Source: JAAYCU01 sp964401335 (lineage in GTDB: Bacteria > Planctomycetota > Phycisphaerae > UBA1845 > PWPN01). Taken from it: a DNA stretch of 28,267 bases. The stretch spans positions 1 through 28,267 of the forward strand of contig CAYNYK010000070.1 in the NCBI GenBank assembly GCA_964401335.1, given 5' to 3'. Positions 14,931 to 22,648 of the stretch are shown one piece after another; position 1 is the stretch's first letter; the number at the start of each line of letters is the position of its first letter. A program made the translations under genes and the position numbers. The notes beneath the pieces were generated by a model, which had not been told where the DNA came from, ran no database searches, and saw nothing but the letters and a program-made list of their open reading frames with translations.

Positions 14931-16898
14931 ATGCTTCCGTGGAAGAGTACACGTTCAGCCGGTATCGCGATCTTTTTGCTGATCGGCCTGAGTCATTCGG
15001 CGTCGGCCGCTCCGCGCGTCGTACGGAGCACCCCGGCCGACGGGGCCAACGACATCGACGCGGCCACCACTCGGATCGAGGTGGTCTTCGACGAGGCCAT
15101 GAAAACCGACGGCTATAGTATCCTCCAGATCGACAACGGCACCTTTCCCGAAATGGCGGGCGATGAACCCATCAAATTCACGGATGAAAAGACCCTCGTT
15201 ATCCAGGTGAAACTGACCCCCGGAACAACCTACGCTTTCGCCTTGAACAGCGAAAAACGGCAGGGTTTCAAGTCGGCGGACGGCACACCTCTTGCCCCCA
15301 CCACCATCCGTTTCAAGACCGGCGGCGGGCAAACTAGGACCGACCAGCCCAAGCCTGAACAAACCCGCAGCCCTCTGGCGGACTTGTACGATACGCCGCC
15401 GGAGAAAACCTTACCGCAAACCGACGCGCTTTCAGCGCCCGGCGAGCAGGCCAAGCTGCCCACGGGCTGGACCTTGCTGGATGACAAGCTTTTCGGCACC
15501 CAGGTGGCGATCCCTCCGGGCTGGACACCGCGCATTCGCGGTGCGACCGCCTTGTGTATCGACCCGGACGACGTGGCCAAGGCGGGCGCGTTTTTCGTTC
15601 CGGTCCTGCTCAAACAACGCATCCGGCCGGATGAACTCGCCGACAACCTTGACGAAATCCTTCGCCAAAACATGCCCGATTACCAGGCGCGTACGGAAAG
15701 TAATCCGACGGAGGATTCCGTGCAGCGCAGCCTGACGGGCACCAGCGGCGACACGCGGGTTGCCGGCACCTATCGCGCGGTCGTCAGCCGATCCGGAATG
15801 GGGTTCCTCATGGGTTATCTCGCCCCGCCCGACCGTCTCGAACAATTGCGCCCGACGTTTCACAAGATCCTGTCCAGTTACCGCTTTGTCGGGCCGAAGA
15901 TGAGGTTGCAGCCGTTCCGGTCGGCGGCGGTGGAGCTGCAAATCCCGCCCGGCTGGCAGGTCCAGACCAGCGAGGCCAACGGCACCGCCAACCAGGACAT
16001 CGACTGGGTCGTCACCTGTCCGCAAGCGCCGGGCGCACGGGTCTTCATGTTCACCCCCAAGTATTGCACGATGAATTGGATCACCGACGCCTTCAACACC
16101 CAGATCGATCAAACGAGCGCGGCCTTGTGGCGAAATCGAGGCTACGAGGCGGCCAACCTCGGGTCCGATCAAGAGGCTTTCCAGGCGGCCCTGGGTAAGG
16201 TCGTGCCCGGTCTTCAAATCATTCGCGAGCAGAGTCTGGAGGAGCTGCGTCAGCTTTTCGCGGCTTGTTACGCGACGGCGGTACAAACCATCCAGCAAAC
16301 CGGCGGCCGCTGGGATTTCTATGTCTACGAGTTACAAGGCAAACGGCAGGTCCAGGGCGTCAACCTGCGGAGCGTCGTCTATCTGGGAGCCAGTGTCGTG
16401 GTCACCCCGCACCCCAAGGGGCCAATGGGCCTCTGGTCGATTCAAGTCCGCGGCTACGAAGCCCCGGCCGAGCAGTTTGCCCAGATGGCCACGCTCCTCG
16501 AACGTGTCTGCACAAGCTTTACTTATACCCAGTGGTGGATTCGCGAAGTCCAGAAGGCCAATGAGCGAGAGGCCCGGCAAATCCGCGAATTCTGGGCGTA
16601 CATGAACAAGGTCGACCGCGAAATATGGGACAACCGCACGCGCACGCGATCAGCGATCAACGAAATGATGTATAACTCGATTATCGCCGGCACTCCCGGT
16701 TACGTGAACAAGGAAACCGGCACGATCGAAACGATTCCCCTCGATAAGATTGACGCCTTTCGCGATGAGTACGGTCGGGTCATGAGTCCGGAAGAGCTTA
16801 TCGAGAAGAAAATTGACCCGCACTGGGCCACGCGCCTCCGCGAGGCCGACGCCGACGATTACATGAACTACAACCGGCGCGTACACGTCTGGCCTTGA
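14931..16898 (+). CDS. Exported protein with one Ig-like domain, paralogous N-terminus to the upstream gene
   Basis: A 655-residue protein of unknown role. AGGA lies 6 bases before the ATG. The signal peptide ends H-S-A-S-A-A-P. The Ig-like domain (about 28-130) is clearly paralogous to the upstream protein's first domain; both share F-P-(D/E)-(L/M)-A-G-D-E-P-I and G-F-K-S-A. After a Pro/Gln linker, residues about 170-530 look like two repeats of a compact domain: I-P-P-G-W-T-P-R near 190 and I-P-P-G-W-Q-V-Q near 340, each ending in a segment like I-L-S-S-Y-R-F-V or V-C-T-S-F-T-Y. This recalls lipoprotein LpqN/PsbP-like folds. The C-terminal 120 residues are charged and helical. The gap to the upstream gene is 62 bases, so they are probably co-transcribed. 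Confidence 0.72.
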   Translation: MLPWKSTRSAGIAIFLLIGLSHSASAAPRVVRSTPADGANDIDAATTRIEVVFDEAMKTDGYSILQIDNGTFPEMAGDEPIKFTDEKTLVIQVKLTPGTTYAFALNSEKRQGFKSADGTPLAPTTIRFKTGGGQTRTDQPKPEQTRSPLADLYDTPPEKTLPQTDALSAPGEQAKLPTGWTLLDDKLFGTQVAIPPGWTPRIRGATALCIDPDDVAKAGAFFVPVLLKQRIRPDELADNLDEILRQNMPDYQARTESNPTEDSVQRSLTGTSGDTRVAGTYRAVVSRSGMGFLMGYLAPPDRLEQLRPTFHKILSSYRFVGPKMRLQPFRSAAVELQIPPGWQVQTSEANGTANQDIDWVVTCPQAPGARVFMFTPKYCTMNWITDAFNTQIDQTSAALWRNRGYEAANLGSDQEAFQAALGKVVPGLQIIREQSLEELRQLFAACYATAVQTIQQTGGRWDFYVYELQGKRQVQGVNLRSVVYLGASVVVTPHPKGPMGLWSIQVRGYEAPAEQFAQMATLLERVCTSFTYTQWWIREVQKANEREARQIREFWAYMNKVDREIWDNRTRTRSAINEMMYNSIIAGTPGYVNKETGTIETIPLDKIDAFRDEYGRVMSPEELIEKKIDPHWATRLREADADDYMNYNRRVHVWP

Positions 16899-16976
16899 CG
16901 GCCATCAATCGCCCTCCCGACGGAACTACCCATCTTGGATAAGGGACGTTACCCATCCCCTTTTGCACGGCAACCG

Positions 16977-18863
16977 TCACAGTTGCTGATAGCGAACGAA
17001 CGCTTCCATGGCGTGATACTCGGGTAAGCCGAGCTTGTTGTAGACGGCGGCGGTTTCCGTGTTGCGGGCCTCGGCCCTCTGCCAAAATTCGCGATCGTCA
17101 AACGGGCCGGGGAAGAGGGCTTTGTCCTTCTGCGATTGGTGCTTGAAGATGCCGAAGATTTTATGGGTCAGTTCGCCCTTGCTCAGGGGAATGGCCATGT
17201 CGATTTCATCCGGCTCCCATTCCTGCCACGCGCCGCGGTACAGCCAGACGATCTCCGGATGTTCGTCGAGGGTACAGCGTTTCAGGGCGGCCATGATGGC
17301 CTCGGCGCAAAGCCGGTGCGTGCCGTGCGGGTCGGAAAGCTCGCCGGCCACGAAAATCCATCGGGGCCGAATTTCGCGGATCAGGTTGAGTACGATATCA
17401 ATGTCCGCGTCGGTAATGGGCAGCTTGCGCACCTGGCCGGTCTTGTAAAAGGGTAACTCAAGAAAATGGGCGTGGTTCTCGGGAATCCCGATGTGTCGGC
17501 AGGCGGCCAAGGCCTCGGACTGCCGGATCAGGCTTTTGATCCGCTGCACCTGCCAACTGTCCGCCTCGCCGGGCGTCTTGCTTTCAAGAAACCGGCGGAC
17601 CTCCTGCAGGACGGTTGCGCTTTTATCGCTATCCAGATCGAAAGAACGGTTCAGTTCCGTCCAGAACCTGATCATCTGTAAAGCGTGTTCATCGGTGACC
17701 GCGATATTGCCGCTGGTCATGTAGGCCACGAAGACGTCGTTCCCCCGCCGGGTCAAACGATTCAACGTCCCCCCCATGCTGATCACGTCGTCGTCCGGGT
17801 GGGGACTGAAACAAAGTACGCGAATTCCGCTCGGCAAGGATCCGTGCTGCACGATCGTATCCAGCATGCGCCGAAAGACTCGTTGATTCAGCATGTCGAC
17901 GGGGCCGGCCTTGCGTACCAGGGCGGCCAGATGGTGCAGGTCATAATCGTCATGGTCGAGCTTCAGGATGCTTTTACCGGTGCTCAGGCTCAACCAGATC
18001 ACCGCCTTCTGCTGCATGCGCGGGGTCCACTCGACATCTCCAAGCAACCAGGGGCTGGCCATGCGCGTTAGTTTTTCGGCGGCGGCATTATCCACCCAGA
18101 CTTCGGCGTTAGGGTGTTCTTGAAGGAAGCTGGCGGCGACCGAGGCGGTGACTTCGCCTTCGACCGCCCGGCGAATGATCGGCGCCTTCTGCTCGCCGAA
18201 AGCCATCAGAATGATCCGGCGGGCATGCAGGATGGTGGCCACCCCCATGGTGATCGCCCGACGGGGAACATTGTCCTCACCAAAGAAGTCGGCGGCGGCA
18301 TCCCGGCGAGTAACCGGATCAAGAGCGATCACGCGGGTCCGGGATTCGCGCGAGGAACCCGGCTCGTTAAAGCCGATATGCCCGGTGCGTCCGATGCCGA
18401 GCAGTTGAATGTCAATTCCGCCGGCGGTCTGTATCTTTTCCTCGTAGGCCCGACAATAGGCCTCGACTTCATTTTCCGGGACGGTGCCGTCCGGAATATG
18501 CACGTTATCGGACGCGATGTTGACGTGGTCGAAAAAATTCTCCCACATCCAGCGATGGTAGCTCTGAATGCTGTCTGGACGAATCGGGTAGTATTCGTCG
18601 AGATTGAAGGTAACAACTTTCGAAAAATCCAGGCCCTCCTCGCGGTGCAGGCGTATCAGTTCGCGATACACGCCGATCGGAGTGTTGCCTGTCGCCAGGC
18701 CAAGAACGGTCGGCTTGCCCTGTGCGTTGTTGCGGCCGATCGTGTCGGCGATAATGCGGGCCACCCGCTGGGCAGCTTCAATATCATTCCTGCAAATCGT
18801 CGTTGCCAGTTTTTCGCGGGCCTTAAAAATGGGGCCATCAAGTACCGGTTCGGTTCTTATCAC
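16977..18863 (-). CDS. Fused NagB-like glucosamine-6-phosphate deaminase and PIG-L/LmbE-type deacetylase
   Basis: A 628-residue two-domain protein. Residues about 20-265 are NagB-like: G-L-A-T-G-N-T-P-I-G-V-Y, F-N-L-D-E-Y-Y (86-92, catalytic Asp 89), and G-I-G-R-T-G-H-I-G-F-N-E-P-G (156-169). NagB converts glucosamine-6-phosphate to fructose-6-phosphate and ammonia. Residues about 345-628 are PIG-L/LmbE: S-P-H-P-D-D-D (353-359) and D-P-H-G-T-H-R carry the expected zinc ligands, as in N-acetylglucosaminyl deacetylases. In E. coli NagB the motif is G-N-D-G-H-I; here Asp is replaced by Thr160. The start is GTG 18863, with GGAG 10 bases upstream. The same fusion is known in Bacteroidetes. It may deacetylate and deaminate amino sugars; the substrate is unproven. 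Confidence 0.88.
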   Translation of the reverse strand: MIRTEPVLDGPIFKAREKLATTICRNDIEAAQRVARIIADTIGRNNAQGKPTVLGLATGNTPIGVYRELIRLHREEGLDFSKVVTFNLDEYYPIRPDSIQSYHRWMWENFFDHVNIASDNVHIPDGTVPENEVEAYCRAYEEKIQTAGGIDIQLLGIGRTGHIGFNEPGSSRESRTRVIALDPVTRRDAAADFFGEDNVPRRAITMGVATILHARRIILMAFGEQKAPIIRRAVEGEVTASVAASFLQEHPNAEVWVDNAAAEKLTRMASPWLLGDVEWTPRMQQKAVIWLSLSTGKSILKLDHDDYDLHHLAALVRKAGPVDMLNQRVFRRMLDTIVQHGSLPSGIRVLCFSPHPDDDVISMGGTLNRLTRRGNDVFVAYMTSGNIAVTDEHALQMIRFWTELNRSFDLDSDKSATVLQEVRRFLESKTPGEADSWQVQRIKSLIRQSEALAACRHIGIPENHAHFLELPFYKTGQVRKLPITDADIDIVLNLIREIRPRWIFVAGELSDPHGTHRLCAEAIMAALKRCTLDEHPEIVWLYRGAWQEWEPDEIDMAIPLSKGELTHKIFGIFKHQSQKDKALFPGPFDDREFWQRAEARNTETAAVYNKLGLPEYHAMEAFVRYQQL

Positions 18864-19027
18864 CTTTGTTTGTCTCCATTTTTTTCATGCGTTCAGGAGG
18901 GTGTGGGGAGAGGTAAAGCGACCCCGGACGGTTATGCCATTGTGCGCGCATCCATAGACCGGCACGATACTTATAACAGCCGGGGCAACTCACGTCTGGC
19001 GAGCTGCGCAAGTAGTGTGACTAATGG

Positions 19028-19189
19028 TTATACGTTTCTTGCCAGATAGTACATTCCGCCGGCGATGGCGCCCAGAAGGCCGGTTTGCAACGTCTGAAGG
19101 AACAGATCGCAACCGGCAGCCTGAAGCAGAAAACCGCCGGCAACCACCAGGCCGATCCAACGATAAATGCGACTACGTCCAGTCAACAT
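19028..19189 (-). CDS. Small predicted lipoprotein (53 aa)
   Basis: The frame extends to 19231, but ATG 19189 has GGAG 6-7 bases upstream and gives a normal signal peptide: M-L-T-G-R-S-R-I-Y-R-W, a hydrophobic core, then L-Q-A-A-G-C with Cys27 as the lipid site. The mature part of 27 residues is D-L-F-L-Q-T-L-Q-T-G-L-L-G-A-I-A-G-G and an aromatic tail. The T-G-L-L-G-A-I-A-G-G segment resembles the tails of the two small proteins at 7062-7403 (I-T-G-L-I-G-G). The family and function are unknown. The NagB-PIG-L gene follows on the same strand 164 bases later. Confidence 0.6.
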   Translation of the reverse strand: MLTGRSRIYRWIGLVVAGGFLLQAAGCDLFLQTLQTGLLGAIAGGMYYLARNV

Positions 19190-19620
19190 GCTGCTCTCCG
19201 ATGTCAAAATTCCACCCTTTCGTCCGGCCACTCATGCGTTTGGTCCGGACTCAACGGCCATGCAGTTTAACCAGTGTATTCGGCGCGTCAACCACCCGGG
19301 AAAAATGGCCATAAGGGAGGCTTGGCAAGACTTTTAACAAAGCGTGTCGCCTTCCCCTTCCGAATCGACTGGGAACCCGCCTCTCCCGGCCGATTTTCCG
19401 GGTTCTCGGCTGATCGTCCCTCGCTTGAAAGGACCTTTCAGGCCATCGTCAAGCCCGGCATACCGCGAATTTCCGCGTGGTTGTCGGCCGGGAAGCCGTA
19501 GGGGTAGGTCCATTTTTAACTTAAGTGGAGCTTTGGCGAGGCCGATAGTCCGATCCATTATGACAGTTTTTATGAGGCGCAATTTTTTTGGGTCCATCAC
19601 GTCCCTGAGGAGATTGTACT
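19190..19620. other. Intergenic region between divergent small genes
   Basis: About 430 bases upstream of the basic-protein gene on the plus strand and of the small lipoprotein on the minus strand. No gene is supported; the open frame at 19344-19628 has no ribosome-binding site and overlaps the next start. Short AT-rich tracts (19553-19590) may hold a plus-strand promoter, but no well-spaced -35/-10 pair is seen. Confidence 0.45.
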
Positions 19621-19896
19621 ATGGCTAACACCAGATCAACACGCAGTCGTCGTAGTCCTCGCGCCGCCCGCCGGACTCGTTCAGGCGCGGCCCGCAAGAG
19701 CTCTACCGCCGCCACGCGCGTAGGCCGATCGATCGCAAAAACCTCCAAGAGCAAGGCCCGACCGGGCAAGACCACGGTCAGCCGAGTTCGTCGGACGACG
19801 GCCGCCAAGAGCACCCGAACCCGCACGACCCGCAAACCGACCACCCGGACCACTTGCTGCATGTCGCGGCGAACCGGCAGCCGGACCTGTCGGTAA
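19621..19896 (+). CDS. Small Arg/Thr-rich, protamine- or histone H1-like basic protein
   Basis: A 91-residue protein with, by my count, 23 Arg, 7 Lys, about 20 Thr and no Asp or Glu. Most residues are Arg, Lys, Thr, Ser or Ala in short blocks such as R-S-R-R-S-P-R-A-A-R-R-T-R and R-T-R-T-T-R-K-P-T-T-R-T-T. No hydrophobic core or fold is visible, so it is probably disordered and nucleic-acid binding. Three cysteines lie in the last 17 residues (C-C-M-S-R-R and T-C-R). The composition suggests a chromatin-compacting protein, but low complexity makes homology unreliable. GAGGAG lies 8 bases before the ATG, and a strong terminator follows at 19979-20014, so it looks like a real, discrete gene. 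Confidence 0.7.
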   Translation: MANTRSTRSRRSPRAARRTRSGAARKSSTAATRVGRSIAKTSKSKARPGKTTVSRVRRTTAAKSTRTRTTRKPTTRTTCCMSRRTGSRTCR

Positions 19897-19978
19897 ACTG
19901 GATACACAGGCGATTCTCACGAACACATTGAGTTAACCCAAAACCTTGGAATTCAAACCGAGGACGTGAAAACCCTTA

Positions 19979-20014
19979 AAAACCCGCCGCTCAACCGAAC
20001 GGCGGGTTTTCTTT
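19979..20014 (+). terminator. Rho-independent terminator after the basic-protein gene
   Basis: AAAACCCGCCG pairs perfectly with CGGCGGGTTTT (stem 19979-19989 and 20000-20010, 10-base loop), followed by CTTTG. The stem is GC-rich and flanked by A and T runs, so it could act in both directions. Confidence 0.85.
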
Positions 20015-20255
20015 GCGCGGATCAAGGAGCCGAGAGTCAGCGTGGATAGAGATATCGTATCTACATGAACATGGTTACCAGATCACGTCCAGAAACCGTC
20101 GGGGTGGGCGGGTGCAAAGCCAACCAGCAAATCAGTGTCATTGGTTTCTTTGGGCGGTTTTGGAGCAAATTTCTTGCTCGTCCCCCACAATAGGCTAACT
20201 CTCGCAAGCTGCTGAAGAGTCGCTCCATCGCTTTGTTTATGTTCATCCCTTTCCG

Positions 20256-20338
20256 GCCCGCCACGGCGAGGCAGGCCCGCCAAGGCGAGGCAGGCCCGCC
20301 AAGGCGAGGCAGGCCCGCCAAGGCGAGGCAGGCCCGCC
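20256..20338. repeat. 19-bp GC-rich tandem repeat running into an assembly gap
   Basis: There are four full units: 20256-20274 (GCCCGCCACGGCGAGGCAG), then three identical units with AAGGCG in place of ACGGCG (20275-20293, 20294-20312, 20313-20331), and a partial GCCCGCC up to 20338. A remnant, GACGAGGCAGGCGAGGC, follows the gap at 20441. The array is probably longer in the genome, which would explain why assembly broke here. Confidence 0.9.
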
Positions 20339-20438
20339 NNNNNNNNNNNNNNNNNNNNNNNNNNNNNNNNNNNNNNNNNNNNNNNNNNNNNNNNNNNNNN
20401 NNNNNNNNNNNNNNNNNNNNNNNNNNNNNNNNNNNNNN
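20339..20438. other. Assembly gap (100 Ns)
   Basis: Exactly 100 unknown bases inside the tandem array, a conventional placeholder length. The true size and content are unknown, so a missing gene here cannot be excluded. Confidence 0.99.
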
Positions 20439-20527
20439 AAGACGAGGCAGGCGAGGCCAACTGCTGCGAGCTGGTAGGGAATCTCTCCATCTCTATGTCC
20501 CTCCATCCCTTCCCCTAACTCCTCGTG

Positions 20528-20556
20528 TTGTCGAAACACTCGCCTTGCGGTATGGT
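20528..20556 (+). promoter_or_regulatory. Candidate promoter of the ketose epimerase gene
   Basis: TTGTCG (20528-20533) and TATGGT (20551-20556) are separated by 17 bases, each matching four of six consensus positions. The predicted leader to ATG 20628 is about 65 nt, with AGGAG near 20613 as the ribosome-binding site. Confidence 0.4.
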
Positions 20557-20627
20557 AACTCCGGCGGGCGGGGTGTCCGCGGCCGCCTCAAGCGTTTCGA
20601 CGATGTTCAAAGAGGAGATCGATTCCT

Positions 20628-21467
20628 ATGAAATTCGGCGTGAATCTGATGCTCTGGACCGGTTGTTTCACGAAAAAAGGGATCCCACTGATCGACAAGG
20701 TGGCCAAGATGGGTTTCGACGGCGTGGAGTTCCCGCTGTTCGATCCCAAGGCGGTGGATGTCAAAGCCACCCGGCGGGCCCTTGAGGATAACGGCCTGGG
20801 GGCCACGGTTTGCTCGGTGATTGTCCAAGGCTCGTTGATCAGCGACAAACCCAGCGAGCGAAAAGCCGCCCTTGATTACGTGCTCCGGGTGCTCGAAACG
20901 AGCAAAGCCGTCGGCGCCGATTGCGTGGCCGGTCCGCTTTACAGCCCGGTGGGTTATCTGCCCGGCCGGGCCCGCAACGCCACCGAGTGGAAATACGCGG
21001 TGGCCGCCATGAAGCAGATCGCCAAGACCGCCGAAGCTCTTGACATCAATGTAGGCGTCGAACCGATCAATCGCTTTGAAACCTTCTTCCTCAACATCTG
21101 CGCGGACGCACTCAAGCTGGTCAAAGAGGTAAACAGTCCGAAGATCGGTCTACTTTACGACACGTTCCACGCCAATATCGAGGAAAAAGACCCGGTGGCC
21201 GCCCTGAGTGGGATCGGCAAGAAGTGGCTCAAGCACTTCCACATCAGCGAGAACGACCGCGGCATCCCCGGTACGGGACATGTACCCTGGAAAGCCACGG
21301 CGGCCGCCCTCAAGAAGATGAAATACAACAATTGGTGCGTGATCGAAAGTTTCGTACCGGCCATCAAGGAACTGGCTCGGGCGGCCAGCATCTGGCGTTC
21401 GCTAGCCAAGGACGGTGACGAACTGGCCCGCGAAGGACTCCGCTTCGCCCGCCGAGCATTCAAGTAA
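20628..21467 (+). CDS. Sugar phosphate isomerase/epimerase, ketose 3-epimerase (tagatose/psicose epimerase-like)
   Basis: A 279-residue TIM-barrel of the xylose isomerase-like (AP endonuclease 2) superfamily. The four metal and catalytic residues of D-tagatose/D-psicose 3-epimerases are in place with the usual spacing: Glu145 in V-E-P-I-N-R-F-E-T, Asp178 in Y-D-T-F-H-A-N-I-E-E, His205 in F-H-I-S-E-N-D, and Glu240 in V-I-E-S-F. The R-G-I-P-G-T-G-H-V-P-W stretch also fits this family. It should epimerise a ketose at C3 in the cytoplasm; the true substrate (psicose, tagatose, an inositol intermediate) cannot be read from sequence. It lacks a signal peptide. It has its own promoter candidate and a terminator downstream, so it is probably monocistronic. 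Confidence 0.87.
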   Translation: MKFGVNLMLWTGCFTKKGIPLIDKVAKMGFDGVEFPLFDPKAVDVKATRRALEDNGLGATVCSVIVQGSLISDKPSERKAALDYVLRVLETSKAVGADCVAGPLYSPVGYLPGRARNATEWKYAVAAMKQIAKTAEALDINVGVEPINRFETFFLNICADALKLVKEVNSPKIGLLYDTFHANIEEKDPVAALSGIGKKWLKHFHISENDRGIPGTGHVPWKATAAALKKMKYNNWCVIESFVPAIKELARAASIWRSLAKDGDELAREGLRFARRAFK

Positions 21468-21540
21468 CCGGCAGGCATACAAACAAATACGAATAACGCT
21501 ACCGGGCCTCTCCGGGTGTTCGAGGGGAGGCTTTGAGCTT

Positions 21541-21590
21541 ACCAGAGCCCCGATTCCGGTGGCCGGGATCGGGGCTCTGGTCGTCATTTT
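21541..21590 (+). terminator. Strong hairpin terminator after the epimerase gene
   Basis: ACCAGAGCCCCGAT (21541-21554) pairs perfectly with ATCGGGGCTCTGGT (21568-21581). Inside it TCCGG and CCGGG extend the stem, leaving a 3-base loop. CGTCATTTTT follows. The T-run starts a few bases after the stem, so termination is likely but not textbook. Confidence 0.75.
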
Positions 21591-21616
21591 TCTCCGTGTC
21601 TCAGCGTCTCCGTGGT
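21591..21616. repeat. Third copy of the interspersed 26-bp CTCCGTG...CTCCGTGGT core
   Basis: This copy differs from 5245-5270 at only three positions and lies directly after the terminator hairpin, between convergent genes. Confidence 0.7.
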
Positions 21617-21630
21617 AAAACCCGCTCTGC

Positions 21631-22563
21631 TCAGTTGCGGCTGGGCAGCGGCCGTGCATAAACGCCCAGATGGTTGGCGACCGGTCGCTCGGCGCCGCCA
21701 CTGGGTCGGTTCAACACCATCGGCTCACCGTTCGGGCCTTCCATAACCAGCGTCGTACTGCCTCCGCCATCCAGGTTCAGTGCATCGTAAGCACCCAATT
21801 GACGAAGCCATTCGGCGGTTTCGCGTTTGGTCGCGCTTTCGCTATAACCCACCTGTCGGCCGTCGAGAGCCATCAGCAACAAGTAACGGCCGTCTTTGCT
21901 GATCCCCACGGCCGAACGCGGGTGGCAATCGTCGTCGTCACCCATGTTGACGCCCTTAACCAGCAGGACATGAAAACCGCACAGCCCGTTGTAGGCATCC
22001 TTAACCTCGATGGGCGGGCGGGCGATCCAGGCCCGGCGGTTTTTATCGATCAGCAAGGCATCATAGCGGCTTGGCGACGAATACAAATCGCCGCGGGAAA
22101 GGCTCAGCCCCAGTACCGTTAATGGGTCGCCCGGCGAACTGGCCAGCGGAGTGGCGAACGGCGAACCGTTGATGGCGACCTGACACTTATACTCGCGCAG
22201 GAACCCCGAGGTGGTGCGGGCGTTGGTATCCTTGGGCTGGCGGCCGTTACCGGGTGTCACCAGAAAATCAATGCCCGGCGCCTTGAGATCAACACGTACA
22301 GCGTAAATCCGCATCAGCCGGGGCTTGGCCGTAAACGCCCGGCACTTGTCCACGCCCACAAAGATCGGCTCCCACGGGGTGATTCCTTCACTCTCGACCG
22401 GCTGGGATACGGCGACAAAAGGCCGATTCGCGGGTTTCGGAGTTGTCGGCCACAACCCAATGATGGCCGCCGCCAGCAGGCCGGCCACGACGACCAGACT
22501 CCAACGAAAACGGTTATGGGAAGGATGCGTTTGGGCCAATGCGAAATCCCCGGACGGGTACAA
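21631..22563 (-). CDS. Phosphodiester glycosidase (NAGPA) domain protein, membrane-anchored
   Basis: A protein of up to 310 residues with one hydrophobic segment (R-W-S-L-V-V-V-A-G-L-L-A-A-A-I-I-G-L, about 20-37) acting as signal anchor. The rest is a NAGPA-type domain: H-P-R-S-A-V-G-I-S near residue 215, L-D-G-R-Q-V-G-Y-S near 235, then A-L-N-L-D-G-G-G-S-T-T-L-V (about 262-274) and R-P-V-A-N-H-L. The family includes the human uncovering enzyme that removes GlcNAc from mannose-6-phosphate diesters; bacterial members act on surface or sporulation glycans of mostly unknown identity. The start is unsure: TTG 22563 has a poor ribosome-binding site, and a later TTG after GGGGA would still keep the anchor. 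The gene is convergent with the epimerase. Confidence 0.82.
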   Translation of the reverse strand: MYPSGDFALAQTHPSHNRFRWSLVVVAGLLAAAIIGLWPTTPKPANRPFVAVSQPVESEGITPWEPIFVGVDKCRAFTAKPRLMRIYAVRVDLKAPGIDFLVTPGNGRQPKDTNARTTSGFLREYKCQVAINGSPFATPLASSPGDPLTVLGLSLSRGDLYSSPSRYDALLIDKNRRAWIARPPIEVKDAYNGLCGFHVLLVKGVNMGDDDDCHPRSAVGISKDGRYLLLMALDGRQVGYSESATKRETAEWLRQLGAYDALNLDGGGSTTLVMEGPNGEPMVLNRPSGGAERPVANHLGVYARPLPSRN

Positions 22564-22648
22564 ACCTTAAGACAGAATAGTATGAACGATAGCACTCGCC
22601 CTGACTGGTTACTCTGCTGATTCGGCAGGTAACATCTTGGACAACACA

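Noticed and set aside
15432..16298. Minus-strand open frame of 288 codons opposite the second Ig-like gene
   Set aside because: Antisense shadow with no ribosome-binding site and no familiar motif.
18114..19049. Plus-strand open frame of 311 codons opposite the NagB-PIG-L gene
   Set aside because: Antisense to a clearly conserved enzyme.
20256..20450. Possible coding repeat (Ala/Arg-rich frames through the gap)
   Set aside because: The frames only exist because of the 19-bp repeat and pass through Ns; there is no start signal or partner homology.
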